Origin: Amaranthus tricolor
Taxonomy: Eukaryota; Streptophyta; Magnoliopsida; Caryophyllales; Amaranthaceae
Direction of reading: 5' to 3'
Assembly: GCF_026212465.1 (NCBI RefSeq)
Contig: NC_080059.1
Coordinates: 26,055,292 to 26,119,291, forward strand
DNA length: 64,000 bases
Positions 45,822-58,100 of the stretch are shown here, piece by piece. The first letter of the stretch is position 1; every line of letters starts with the position of its first letter. Below the pieces are notes generated by a model, which was not told the origin of the DNA, searched no databases, and saw nothing but the letters and a program-made list of their open reading frames with translations. The position numbers and the translations under genes were made by a program.

Positions 45822-47930
45822 CTAAGCAACCTTGTGCTCTGATTTCAATGCCTTTCCGTTGACTTTCAAGAGGGTTCTTGGGTCATGGTGGCTAGGTCCT
45901 AGTGCAGAGATTCCAACCCTATGCTCCACGTCATCCAATGGATTCGGGTCACGCCTGGGTGAGCTTGCCAAGGTGGCCTGCTCAATGGTCAGAAACTGAT
46001 GCATGTTTGAGCTTGCTGTCCAGGTTGACTGTGCGACCTTTGCCTCAAGTTTCCATGAGTTTCCAATGATCATGCGTGGAACCCTTGGACTATGATGGCT
46101 AGTTCCTAGTGTGGAGATTCCAATTATGCCCTCCACGTCATCACTTGGGCTCGGGTTACATCTGGGCGGGCTTGTCAAGGTAGCCTGGTCGCTGGTCGGT
46201 GTCAGACCTTGCTGTTGGTCAGACTTAGCTTGTTTTGTCCTTGTTGTTGGCTTTGCTTGTGTGTTCCTTGTTGCTTGGTTTGCCATAATTAAGTCATTGT
46301 CTTGGTCTGAATCCTGATCATCATTATTCAATGATGATGTCCTTAAAACAGGGCCAAGTGCAGCTTGATCCAAATTTTCAACAGAAACATTCATGTGTTC
46401 TTTGTTGTTTTTGATTGTATTGTTCCTTAGGTTGTTATTGCTTGCTGGTTCCCTTGGATCTTTATTTGAGCCTAGCTGATATGGCTCAATCCCCCCTTCT
46501 TGAAAAAGAATTGTCCTCAATTCTAAGCTCGTGTGGTAGGGTGAAACATGGCTGCTGGCTGCATCAGCAGTGTGTGCATCCGCTGCTGTCTGAATCTGAG
46601 CTGTGTCTAATTGCTTCCTTGTGTTCCATGTACTTTTGTCCTGCACAAGTAAATAAACTAAGGTAGTAGTATTCCAATGATTAAGGCCATACATGCATGC
46701 AAATGGAAAGTATTTAGAATGCAGATTAGGATATCTACTATGTGCAAATCCTCCATGAATATCAACACAGAATACATGTATGAAGGTTAGCTTGGAGTCC
46801 ATGCCTTGAGGTATTTCATGTAATGTAATGGTCTCATAGAAGGGTAGCTTGGTTATGTGTCTATCACTATCATCTTTATCATCATACTCCTTCCTTCCTA
46901 ATAAATGCGTAGGTGTTTGCGTGGTCGTTGTAGGAGGTATGACATCCTTAGGGTTCACTTCCTTTTCCTTTGCTGTGAGTTGTCTCGCTATGTAAGGACT
47001 AATTGATGCAAGGTGGGGTTGTGCACTCCTATTGTTAGAAAGTTGTGTAATCTCATCTTCTATGAAATAAAACCCATTCATCTCAACATTATCAACACAT
47101 GTAGATGAAACTTGCAAGGGCGGGCTGTTTATTTCAACATGTATAGTCTTAACAATGGGTGCATGCTGCTGTGTTTCCCCAACTTTAGAGGAGTGTTGTG
47201 CAGTTTGCCTAAGGTCTTTGCTCTTATTACATGTGTGTGCAGGTCTTTGCTCTAATTTCAGAGGTGTAGCTTTCCTCTTTGCTGACTTCTCAGATGTTAG
47301 GGCACTAATGCATGCTCCTTCATAGGTAAGGTTCTGCATCACCTCAATTTTGTCTTTCAAATCCTCCCTTAACCCACTTAGAAACCTCCCAACCTTCATT
47401 TCTGCTGGCTCATCTATCCCACATAAGGCTATCAACCTTTCACCTTTTTGGCTATAGCTTGAAACTGACCTAGATCCTTGTTTTAAGTGGCTCCAGCTGG
47501 TGTATAACTGAGGTCTATAGTTGTGGGGAATGTACTTCCTCCTAAGGTGCTTCCTTAGTTTCTCCCAAGTGTTGATTTTTGAGCTATTCTCTCGTTGCCT
47601 TTGCCTTTGTAAACCTTCCAGCCATGTTGCAGCTAACATGGTCAGTTTTACCTTGGCTACTTTATATTGTTGGCCTGGGGGTGTATCCTTAAATTTAAAG
47701 TAACGTTCTACCCCTTTCTCCCATTTAATGTACACCTCCGGATCATGAGATGTGCCATCAAATTCATGTATATCAATTCTCATGGTTTTATCCTCTTTTG
47801 CATGTTCATGGTTAGGGTTAGGTTGTGGAGTTGATGGGTACTGTGGTGTGGTGTTCTTCAACTCATTAACAGTTAAACTCAACTGAGTGACCATATTTAC
47901 TAATGCATCAAATTTTTCTTCTAAATTCAT
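45822..47930 (-). CDS. Gag-like protein of E2, C-terminus encoded in LTR
   Basis: 702 residues from ATG at 47930. Residues about 50-215 form a complete plant Ty3/gypsy-type Gag capsid domain (landmarks IHEFDG, YIKWEKG, GQQYKVAK, LRRKYIP, SWSHLKQG, VGRFLSGL). Residues about 258-292 contain KTIHV and MNGFYFIED, shared with E1, function unknown. Residues about 380-435 (FIHVFCVDIHGG, FACMYGLNHWN) match nothing I recognise. LELRTILFQEGG (469-480) overlaps the polypurine tract, and residues 481-702 are encoded in the 3' LTR, including a 69-residue tandem duplication with QATL, DDVE and GIS.LG landmarks. No CCHC knuckle or enzymatic motif is visible. It could be a structural protein assembling with partner elements, but that is inferred. 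Confidence 0.87.
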   Translation of the reverse strand: MNLEEKFDALVNMVTQLSLTVNELKNTTPQYPSTPQPNPNHEHAKEDKTMRIDIHEFDGTSHDPEVYIKWEKGVERYFKFKDTPPGQQYKVAKVKLTMLAATWLEGLQRQRQRENSSKINTWEKLRKHLRRKYIPHNYRPQLYTSWSHLKQGSRSVSSYSQKGERLIALCGIDEPAEMKVGRFLSGLREDLKDKIEVMQNLTYEGACISALTSEKSAKRKATPLKLEQRPAHTCNKSKDLRQTAQHSSKVGETQQHAPIVKTIHVEINSPPLQVSSTCVDNVEMNGFYFIEDEITQLSNNRSAQPHLASISPYIARQLTAKEKEVNPKDVIPPTTTTQTPTHLLGRKEYDDKDDSDRHITKLPFYETITLHEIPQGMDSKLTFIHVFCVDIHGGFAHSRYPNLHSKYFPFACMYGLNHWNTTTLVYLLVQDKSTWNTRKQLDTAQIQTAADAHTADAASSHVSPYHTSLELRTILFQEGGIEPYQLGSNKDPREPASNNNLRNNTIKNNKEHMNVSVENLDQAALGPVLRTSSLNNDDQDSDQDNDLIMANQATRNTQAKPTTRTKQAKSDQQQGLTPTSDQATLTSPPRCNPSPSDDVEGIIGISTLGTSHHSPRVPRMIIGNSWKLEAKVAQSTWTASSNMHQFLTIEQATLASSPRRDPNPLDDVEHRVGISALGPSHHDPRTLLKVNGKALKSEHKVA
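45826..46235 (-). repeat. 207-bp tandem duplication inside the E2 LTR
   Basis: Two diverged copies at a 207-bp offset, for example GGTGGCTAGGTCCTAG near 45888 and GATGGCTAGTTCCTAG near 46095. The offset is 69 codons, so the reading frame is kept and the protein carries a repeat with QATL, DDVE, GIS.LG and SHH.PR landmarks. E1 appears to have only one diverged copy, located after its stop codon. It is present again in the 5' LTR at +3891. Outer limits are approximate. Confidence 0.75.
46489..46501 (-). promoter_or_regulatory. E2 polypurine tract
   Basis: On the minus strand AAGAAGGGGGGAT ends exactly at the 3' LTR boundary. It is the expected plus-strand primer and also encodes the QEGG part of the ORF, as in E1. 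Confidence 0.9.
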
Positions 47931-49216
47931 GATGATCTATATGAATGCAAACACACAAGGCTATGCAATATGCAAATATGCAATGATGAACTGAATGCAG
48001 CAAGCTGGTTCTGTGCACAACAAGCAACTGTTGTGATCTGGCTTCTGAATTTTTTACACGAATTTTCTTTAAATGAAATAGCAGTAAGTATCTTGTAATT
48101 ATGATGAATTTTTGACTTAAACCCAAATATGCAAAGGAAAGAAATAGTGCAGCAACTGATGTATGTAAATGGGGTGAAAATGAATGCAGTAGCTTGTTCT
48201 GTTTTGTAACAGAACTCAGATTGAACAATTGTGTCTGTGCACAGTTTTGCTTTGAAATGAACAATAATAGTCACCTTGTACTTTAAATGAATTTTGCTAA
48301 TTTTCAATTTGGTTATTTTACTATGTATTACAACAAAATATGCAAGAATTAGAAATGAATGCACAATGGTTCTGTTTTACAACAGAAAATCAGATTTTAA
48401 CAATTGTGTTCTGTGCAGCCTTCCTTGCAATGAATTAACAGCAATTACTTAGTTCTTTATATGGTTTGTTAAATGCAAACTGTTTAGTTATTGTTAACTA
48501 AAGCCAATTATGCACGAGATGGTGTGAAAATCAAAGATGACTATCAATATCACACAAATCAGAACAACAATGTGATTTCTGTAATGGTATGCAATGTGCA
48601 GTCACAATCACAAACAATTTAAAATCAAAGATGCAATGATAATGTAAATGCAAATCTATTTTAACTAATTCAGAATGAAATTTAGACAAATATGCAAAAT
48701 AAAATCACAAATTGCAATGTTACACAAATCAGAATTGCAGAAGTGTTCTTCTGTGATGGTTTGCAGTATACAGCCACAATTACAATCAAATTGCACGCAA
48801 AATACAATGAAACGTGAATGCAATCTTTTATTTACCAAATGAAATTTAATCAATTGAATTTTTATACAGAAATCACGAATGAAATCACCAAAATGCAGAA
48901 ACTCCTTCAAGAACTGGGTTCTTTAGGGTTTCAGAACATTTTTCGTGAATGTCAGACTATGTATGCACGAATCACCAATCAAATTCAATTCAAATGCTTC
49001 GAATTACATCTAGGAACATTAATTCATGAAGTAATTAAACAAAAAGAAGAAAAACAACCGAAATTTGTAGAGATTCGCCACTGAAATCGAACACGAACAA
49101 AAATCGCCCTAGTTCTCTGAATTCTTGATTCCTCTGATTGTTCAAGCAAAGAATTCGTCTTCACCAATGAATGAGGATGAAATTCAAGCCCTACACGTCC
49201 TTGCTCTGATACCAAT
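47931..49216 (-). other. E2 internal leader with diverged repeats
   Basis: 1286 bp between the 5' LTR and the gag-like ATG, AT-rich, with no convincing ORF in the sense direction. It contains diverged direct repeats: blocks around 48205-48245 and 48380-48420 share AACAG, CAGATT, ACAATTGTG and CTGTGCA at a 175-bp offset, and blocks starting at 48552 and 48722 share ACACAAATCAGAA plus later similarity at a 170-bp offset. GTGCAC occurs at 48013-48018 and 48237-48242. A packaging or dimerisation role is plausible for a retroelement leader but unproven. Confidence 0.65.
49203..49214 (-). promoter_or_regulatory. E2 primer-binding site (initiator tRNA-Met)
   Basis: On the minus strand TGGTATCAGAGC lies two bases inside the 5' LTR. 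It is the same tRNA-Met site used by E1, and it fixes E2's orientation. Confidence 0.95.
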
Positions 49217-50379
49217 TGATGTATGTGTGCGTGGTGAATGCAATGGAATGGATTGGACACGAAGATATATGGAGGATATTCCAAGACTGAACACAGTGCT
49301 TTGTCAAGGGTTGGACTGCCAAGCCCCTTTTCAACGCAACAATGACAAATTCCTTTGATTAATCAAGGGAATGTTCAATGTTCTTGGATAGGTTGAAGTG
49401 CAATCTTGAAGACTGATCAAGAGGATGCACAATCAACGGAGGGCAAACTGGCCCAAGTAACCCAATTGCAAGCAATTGAAGAAAAACTCAAACACTTGAA
49501 GTTTTCTGAAATTTGGAAATTTATTCAATGATCAACGTCCCTTTACAATGCATGAATCATCTATATATAAGCCTAGACACTAAGAATAATTGAAGTTACA
49601 TGAAGGAGCAACGGTCATAACGGTAATATACATCACGTGCACATACATGTGTTTATTAAAGCCAAAACAGAAACATCAGCAGCTGTGTGAAAGTCCTCCT
49701 GCTGGTCGTTGACTAAGCAACCTTGTGCTCTGATTTCAATGCCTTTCCGTTGACTTTCAAGAGGGTTCTTGGGTCATGGTGGCTAGGTCCTAGTGCAGAG
49801 ATTCCAACCCTATGCTCCACGTCATCCAATGGATTCGGGTCACGCCTGGGTGAGCTTGCCAAGGTGGCCTGCTCAATGGTCAGAAACTGATGCATGTTTG
49901 AGCTTGCTGTCCAGGTTGACTGTGCGACCTTTGCCTCAAGTTTCCATGAGTTTCCAATGATCATGCGTGGAACCCTTGGACTATGATGGCTAGTTCCTAG
50001 TGTGGAGATTCCAATTATGCCCTCCACGTCATCACTTGGGCTCGGGTTACATCTGGGCGGGCTTGTCAAGGTAGCCTGGTCGCTGGTCGGTGTCAGACCT
50101 TGCTGTTGGTCAGACTTAGCTTGTTTTGTCCTTGTTGTTGGCTTTGCTTGTGTGTTCCTTGTTGCTTGGTTTGCCATAATTAAGTCATTGTCTTGGTCTG
50201 AATCCTGATCATCATTATTCAATGATGATGTCCTTAAAACAGGGCCAAGTGCAGCTTGATCCAAATTTTCAACAGAAACATTCATGTGTTCTTTGTTGTT
50301 TTTGATTGTATTGTTCCTTAGGTTGTTATTGCTTGCTGGTTCCCTTGGATCTTTATTTGAGCCTAGCTGATATGGCTCA
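49217..50379 (-). repeat. E2 5' LTR (right copy)
   Basis: 1163 bp, apparently identical to 45326-46488. The promoter copy with the TATA box at 49561-49571 would drive E2 transcription leftward. Confidence 0.95.
49713..50379 (-). other. 5' LTR copy of the E2 ORF C-terminal coding segment
   Basis: LTR duplicate of the last 222 codons of the E2 protein, lying upstream of the promoter. The frame stays open into adjacent satellite, where an ATG on the minus strand at 50402 would give a 229-codon chimeric ORF. This is a by-product of LTR duplication; expression is unlikely. Confidence 0.78.
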
Positions 50380-50384
50380 ATTGA
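50380..50384. repeat. Target site duplication of E2, right copy (ATTGA)
   Basis: Matches 45321-45325. It is followed by TCCTTGTTC, which continues the satellite unit interrupted at the left end. Confidence 0.93.
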
Positions 50385-50422
50385 TCCTTGTTCATTCTTC
50401 ATCGTTCATTCTTCTTTGATCA

Positions 50423-53400
50423 TTGATCCTTCTTCATTCTTCATTGATCATTGATCCTTGTTCATTCTTCATCATTCATTCTTCATTGACCATTGATCCT
50501 TGTTCATTCTTCATCGTTCATTCTTCATTGACCATTAATCCTTGTTCATTCTTCATCGATCATTCTTCATTGATCATTGTTCCTAGTTCATTCTTCATCG
50601 TTCATTCTTCATTGATCATTGATCCTTGTTCATTCTTCATCGTTCATTCTTCATTGATCATTGATCCTTGTTCATTCTTCATCGTTCATTCGTCATTGAT
50701 CATTGATCCTTGTTCATTCTTCATCGTTCATTCGTCATTGACCATTACTCCTTGTTCATTCTTCATCGTTCATTCTTCATTGATCATTGATCCTTGTTCA
50801 TTCTTCATCGTTCATTCGTCATTGACCATTAATCCTTGTTCATTCTTCATCGTTCATTCTTCATTGATCATTGAACCTTGTTCATTCTTCATCGTTCATT
50901 CTTCTTTGATCATTGATCCTTGTTCATTCTTCATTGATCATTGATCCTTGTTCATTCTTCATCGTTCATTCGTCATTGATCATTGATCATTATTCATTCT
51001 TCATCGTTCATTTTTCATTTATCATTGATCCTTGTTCATTCTTCATCGTTCATTCTTCATTGATCATTGATCCTTGTTCATTCTTCATCGTTCATTCGTC
51101 ATTGACCATTGATCCTTGTTCATTCTTCATCGTTCATTCTTGATTGATCATTGATCCTTGTTCATTCTTCATCGTTCATTCGTCATTGACCATTAATCCT
51201 TGTTCATTCTTCATCGTTCATTCTTCATTGACCATTAATCCTTGTTCATTCTTCATCGATCATTCTTCATTGATCATTGATCCTTGTTCATTCTTCATCG
51301 TTCATTCGTCATTGACCATTAATCCTTGTTCATTCTTCATTGATCATTGATCCTTGTTCATTCTTCATCGTTCATTCGTCATTGACCATTAATCCTTGTT
51401 CATTCTTCATCGTTCATTCTTCATTGATCATTGAACCTTGTTCATTCTTCATCGTTCATTCTTCTTTGATCATTGATCCTTGTTCATTCTTCATTGATCA
51501 TTGATCCTTGTTCATTCTTCATCGTTCATTCGTCATTGATCATTGATCCTTGTTCATTCTTCATCGTTCATTCGTCATTGACCATTACTCCTTGTTCATT
51601 CTTCATCGTTCATTCTTCATTGATCATTGATCCTTGTTCATTCTTCATCGTTCATTCGTCATTGATCATTGATCCTTATTCATTCTTCATCGTTCATTTT
51701 TCATTTATCATTGATCCTTGTTCATTCTTCATCGTTCATTCTTCATTGATCATTGATCGTTGTTCATTCTTCATCGTTCATTCGTCATTGACCATTACTC
51801 CTTGTTCATTCTTCATCGTTCATTCTTCATTGATCATTGATCCTTGTTCATTCTTCATCGTTCATTCTTCGTTGATCATTGATCCTTGTTCATTCTTCAT
51901 TGATCATTGATCCTTGTTCATTCTTCATCATTCATTCTTCATTGACCATTGATCCTTGTTCATTCTTCATCGTTCATTCTTCATTGACCATTAATCCTTG
52001 TTCATTCTTCATCGATCATTCTTCATTGATCATTGTACCTAGTTCATTCTTCATCGTTCATTCTTCATTGATCATTGATCCTTGTTCATTCTTCATCGTT
52101 CATTCTTCATTGATCATTGATCCTTGTTCATTGTTCATCGTTCATTCGTCATTGATCATTGATCCTTGTTCATTCTTCATCGTTCATTCGTCATTGACCA
52201 TTACTCCTTGTTCATTCTTCATCGTTCATTCTTCATTGATCATTGATCCTTGTTCATTCTTCATCGTTCATTCGTCATTGATCATTGATCCTTATTCATT
52301 CTTCATCGTTCATTTTTCATTTATCATTGATCCTTGTTCATTCTTCATCGTTCATTCTTCATTGATCATTGATCCTTGTTCATTCTTCATCGTTCATTCG
52401 TCATTGACCATTAATCCTTGTTCATTCTTCATCGTTCATTCTTCATTGATCATTGATCCTTGTTCATTCTTCATCGTTCATTCGTCATTGACCATTAATC
52501 CTTGTTCATTCTTCATCGTTCATTCTTCATTGATCATTGAACCTTGTTCATTCTTTATCGTTCATTCTTCTTTGATCATTGATCCTTGTTCATTCTTCAT
52601 TGATCATTGATCCTTGTTCATTCTTCATCGTTCATTCGTCATTGATCATTGATCCTTGTTCATTCTTCATCGTTCATTCTTCATTGATCATTGATCCTTG
52701 TTCATTCTTCATCGTTCATTCGTCATTGATCATTGATCCTTGTTCATTCTTCATCGTTCATTCGTCATTGACCATTACTCCTTGTTCATTCTTCATCGTT
52801 CATTCTTCATTGATCATTGATCCTTGTTCATTCTTCATTGATCATTGATCCTTGTTCATTCTTCATCGTTCATTCGTCATTGATCATTGATCCTTGTTCA
52901 TTCTTCATCGTTCATTCGTAATTGATCATTGATCCTTGTTCATTCTTCATCGTTCATTCATCATTGACCATTAATCCTTGTTCATTCTTCATCGTTCATT
53001 CTTCATTGATCATTGATCCTTGTTCATTCTTCATCGTTCATTCGTCATTGACCATTAATCCTTGTTCATTCTTCATCGTTCATTCTTCATTGATCATTGA
53101 TCCTTGTTCATTCTTCATTGATCATTGATCCTTGTTCATTCTTCATCGTTCATTCGTCATTGATCATTGATCCTTGTTCATTCTTCATCGTTCATTCGTC
53201 ATTGATCATTGATCCTTGTTCATTCTTCATCGTTCATTCGTCATTGACCATTACTCCTTGTTCATTCTTCATCGTTCATTCTTCATTGATCATTGATCCT
53301 TGTTCATTCTTCATCGTTCATTCGTCATTGATCATTGATCCTTATTCATTCTTCATCGTTCATTTTTCATTTATCATTGATCCTTGTTCATTCTTCATCG

Positions 53401-55168
53401 TTCATTCTTCATTGATCATTGATCGTTGTTCATTCTTCATCGTTCATTCGTCATTGACCATTACTCCTTGTTCATTCTTCATCGTTCATTCTTCATTGAT
53501 CATTGATCCTTGTTCATTCTTCATCGTTCATTCTTCTTTGATCATTGATCCTTCTTCATTCTTCATTGATCATTGATCCTTGTTCATTCTTCATCATTCA
53601 TTCTTCATTGACCATTGATCCTTGTTCATTCTTCATCGTTCATTCTTCATTGACCATTAATCCTTGTTCATTCTTCATCGATCATTCTTCATTGATCATT
53701 GTTCCTAGTTCATTCTTCATCGTTCATTCTTCATTGATCATTGATCCTTGTTCATTCTTCATCGTTCATTCTTCATTGATCATTGATCCTTGTTCATTGT
53801 TCATCGTTCATTCGTCATTGATCATTGATCCTTGTTCATTCTTCATCGTTCATTCGTCATTGACCATTACTCCTTGTTCATTCTTCATCGTTCATTCTTC
53901 ATTGATCATTGATCCTTGTTCATTCTTCATCGTTCATTCGTCATTGACCATTAATCCTTGTTCATTCTTCATCGTTCATTCTTCATTGATCATTGAACCT
54001 TGTTCATTCTTCATCGTTCATTCTTCTTTGATCATTGATCCTTGTTCATTCTTCATTGATCATTGATCCTTGTTCATTCTTCATCGTTCATTCGTCATTG
54101 ATCATTGATCATTATTCATTCTTCATCGTTCATTTTTCATTTATCATTGATCCTTGTTCATTCTTCATCGTTCATTCTTCATTGATCATTGATCCTTGTT
54201 CATTCTTCATCGTTCATTCGTCATTGACCATTAATCCTTGTTCATTCTTCATCGTTCATTCTTCATTGATCATTGATCCTTGTTCATTCTTTATCGTTCA
54301 TTCGTCATTGACCATTAATCCTTGTTCATTCTTCATCGTTCATTCTTCATTGATCATTGAACCTTGTTCATTCTTCATCGTTCATTCTTCATTGACCATT
54401 AATCCTTGTTCATTCTTCATCGATCATTCTTCATTGATCATTGATCCTTGTTCATTCTTCATCGTTCATTCGTCATTGACCATTAATCCTTGTTCATTCT
54501 TCATCGTTCATTCGTCATTGATCATTGATCCTTGTTCATTCTTCATCGTTCATTCGTCATTGATCATTGATCCTTGTTCATTCTTCATCGTTCATTCGTC
54601 ATTGACCATTACTCCTTGTTCATTCTTCATTGATCATTGATCCTTGTTCATTCTTCATCGTTCATTCTTCTTTGATCATTGATCCTTGTTCATTCTTCAT
54701 TGATCATTGATCCTTGTTCATTCTTCATCGTTCATTCTTCATTGACCATTGATCCTTGTTCATTCTTCATCGTTCATTCTTCATTGACCATTAATCCTTG
54801 TTCATTCTTCATCGATCATTCTTCATTGATCATTGTTCCTTGTTCATTCTTCATCGTTCATTCTTCATTGATCATTGATCCTTGTTCATTCTTCATCGTT
54901 CATTCTTCATTGATCATTGATCCTTGTTCATTCTTCATCGTTCATTCGTCATTGATCATTGATCCTTATTCATTCTTCATCGTTCATTTTTCATTTATCA
55001 TTGATCCTTGTTCATTCTTCATCGTTCATTCTTCATTGATCATTGATCGTTGTTCATTCTTCATCGTTCATTCGTCATTGACCATTACTCCTTGTTCATT
55101 CTTCATCGTTCATTCTTCATTGATCATTGATCCTTGTTCATTCTTCATCGTTCATTCTTCTTTGATCA
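50423..55168 (+). repeat. 4746-bp higher-order repeat, copy 1
   Basis: 4746 bp is 113 x 42 (339 x 14). Sub-block starts at 50423, 50913, 51144, 51473, 51879, 52579, 52922, 53097, 53545, 54035 and 54679 all recur 4746 bp downstream, including the rare GTACCTAG unit (52035 and 56781). Confidence 0.88.
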
Positions 55169-58100
55169 TTGATCCTTCTTCATTCTTCATTGATCATTGA
55201 TCCTTGTTCATTCTTCATCATTCATTCTTCATTGACCATTGATCCTTGTTCATTCTTCATCGTTCATTCTTCATTGACCATTAATCCTTGTTCATTCTTC
55301 ATCGATCATTCTTCATTGATCATTGTTCCTAGTTCATTCTTCATCGTTCATTCTTCATTGATCATTGATCCTTGTTCATTCTTCATCGTTCATTCTTCAT
55401 TGATCATTGATCCTTGTTCATTGTTCATCGTTCATTCGTCATTGATCATTGATCCTTGTTCATTCTTCATCGTTCATTCGTCATTGACCATTACTCCTTG
55501 TTCATTCTTCATCGTTCATTCTTCATTGATCATTGATCCTTGTTCATTCTTCATCGTTCATTCGTCATTGACCATTAATCCTTGTTCATTCTTCATCGTT
55601 CATTCTTCATTGATCATTGAACCTTGTTCATTCTTCATCGTTCATTCTTCTTTGATCATTGATCCTTGTTCATTCTTCATTGATCATTGATCCTTGTTCA
55701 TTCTTCATCGTTCATTCGTCATTGATCATTGATCATTATTCATTCTTCATCGTTCATTTTTCATTTATCATTGATCCTTGTTCATTCTTCATCGTTCATT
55801 CTTCATTGATCATTGATCCTTGTTCATTCTTCATCGTTCATTCGTCATTGACCATTGATCCTTGTTCATTCTTCATCGTTCATTCTTGATTGATCATTGA
55901 TCCTTGTTCATTCTTCATCGTTCATTCGTCATTGACCATTAATCCTTGTTCATTCTTCATCGTTCATTCTTCATTGACCATTAATCCTTGTTCATTCTTC
56001 ATCGATCATTCTTCATTGATCATTGATCCTTGTTCATTCTTCATCGTTCATTCGTCATTGACCATTAATCCTTGTTCATTCTTCATTGATCATTGATCCT
56101 TGTTCATTCTTCATCGTTCATTCGTCATTGACCATTAATCCTTGTTCATTCTTCATCGTTCATTCTTCATTGATCATTGAACCTTGTTCATTCTTCATCG
56201 TTCATTCTTCTTTGATCATTGATCCTTGTTCATTCTTCATTGATCATTGATCCTTGTTCATTCTTCATCGTTCATTCGTCATTGATCATTGATCCTTGTT
56301 CATTCTTCATCGTTCATTCGTCATTGACCATTACTCCTTGTTCATTCTTCATCGTTCATTCTTCATTGATCATTGATCCTTGTTCATTCTTCATCGTTCA
56401 TTCGTCATTGATCATTGATCCTTATTCATTCTTCATCGTTCATTTTTCATTTATCATTGATCCTTGTTCATTCTTCATCGTTCATTCTTCATTGATCATT
56501 GATCGTTGTTCATTCTTCATCGTTCATTCGTCATTGACCATTACTCCTTGTTCATTCTTCATCGTTCATTCTTCATTGATCATTGATCCTTGTTCATTCT
56601 TCATCGTTCATTCTTCGTTGATCATTGATCCTTGTTCATTCTTCATTGATCATTGATCCTTGTTCATTCTTCATCATTCATTCTTCATTGACCATTGATC
56701 CTTGTTCATTCTTCATCGTTCATTCTTCATTGACCATTAATCCTTGTTCATTCTTCATCGATCATTCTTCATTGATCATTGTACCTAGTTCATTCTTCAT
56801 CGTTCATTCTTCATTGATCATTGATCCTTGTTCATTCTTCATCGTTCATTCTTCATTGATCATTGATCCTTGTTCATTGTTCATCGTTCATTCGTCATTG
56901 ATCATTGATCCTTGTTCATTCTTCATCGTTCATTCGTCATTGACCATTACTCCTTGTTCATTCTTCATCGTTCATTCTTCATTGATCATTGATCCTTGTT
57001 CATTCTTCATCGTTCATTCGTCATTGATCATTGATCCTTATTCATTCTTCATCGTTCATTTTTCATTTATCATTGATCCTTGTTCATTCTTCATCGTTCA
57101 TTCTTCATTGATCATTGATCCTTGTTCATTCTTCATCGTTCATTCGTCATTGACCATTAATCCTTGTTCATTCTTCATCGTTCATTCTTCATTGATCATT
57201 GATCCTTGTTCATTCTTCATCGTTCATTCGTCATTGACCATTAATCCTTGTTCATTCTTCATCGTTCATTCTTCATTGATCATTGAACCTTGTTCATTCT
57301 TTATCGTTCATTCTTCTTTGATCATTGATCCTTGTTCATTCTTCATTGATCATTGATCCTTGTTCATTCTTCATCGTTCATTCGTCATTGATCATTGATC
57401 CTTGTTCATTCTTCATCGTTCATTCTTCATTGATCATTGATCCTTGTTCATTCTTCATCGTTCATTCGTCATTGATCATTGATCCTTGTTCATTCTTCAT
57501 CGTTCATTCGTCATTGACCATTACTCCTTGTTCATTCTTCATCGTTCATTCTTCATTGATCATTGATCCTTGTTCATTCTTCATTGATCATTGATCCTTG
57601 TTCATTCTTCATCGTTCATTCGTCATTGATCATTGATCCTTGTTCATTCTTCATCGTTCATTCGTAATTGATCATTGATCCTTGTTCATTCTTCATCGTT
57701 CATTCATCATTGACCATTAATCCTTGTTCATTCTTCATCGTTCATTCTTCATTGATCATTGATCCTTGTTCATTCTTCATCGTTCATTCGTCATTGACCA
57801 TTAATCCTTGTTCATTCTTCATCGTTCATTCTTCATTGATCATTGATCCTTGTTCATTCTTCATTGATCATTGATCCTTGTTCATTCTTCATCGTTCATT
57901 CGTCATTGATCATTGATCCTTGTTCATTCTTCATCGTTCATTCGTCATTGATCATTGATCCTTGTTCATTCTTCATCGTTCATTCGTCATTGACCATTAC
58001 TCCTTGTTCATTCTTCATCGTTCATTCTTCATTGATCATTGATCCTTGTTCATTCTTCATCGTTCATTCGTCATTGATCATTGATCCTTATTCATTCTTC

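Larger units (their letters stand above)
45326..46488 (-). repeat. E2 3' LTR (left copy)
   Basis: 1163 bp, repeated at 49217-50379 with a constant offset of 3891. Read on the minus strand it begins TGAGCC and ends CATCA. Its first 667 bp encode the last 222 residues of the E2 ORF. It carries a TATA box at 45670-45680 and two AATAAA motifs (45761-45766 and 45629-45634). The second lies downstream of the TATA box and is the better poly(A)-signal candidate. Confidence 0.95.
45326..50379 (-). mobile_element. E2: non-autonomous gag-only LTR retrotransposon
   Basis: A complete 5054-bp element on the minus strand, with two direct 1163-bp LTRs (minus-strand ends TG and CA), a 5-bp target duplication, a primer-binding site next to the right LTR, a polypurine tract next to the left LTR and a single 702-residue gag-like ORF. 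No protease, reverse transcriptase, RNase H or integrase motif is seen in the 2728-bp interior. It is related to E1: similar capsid region, same post-capsid motif, same overlap of the ORF into the LTR and the same conserved U3 block. It must depend on enzymes from another element. The LTRs appear identical, so it is recent. Confidence 0.93.

Noticed and set aside
46111..46666. Short + strand ORFs opposite the E2 coding region
   Set aside because: They are antisense shadows of the 702-residue minus-strand ORF and contain no recognised domain.
48818..49084. 88-codon + strand ORF antisense to the E2 leader
   Set aside because: It has no recognisable domain, lies in an AT-rich untranslated leader antisense to the element, and has no promoter evidence. 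Most likely chance.
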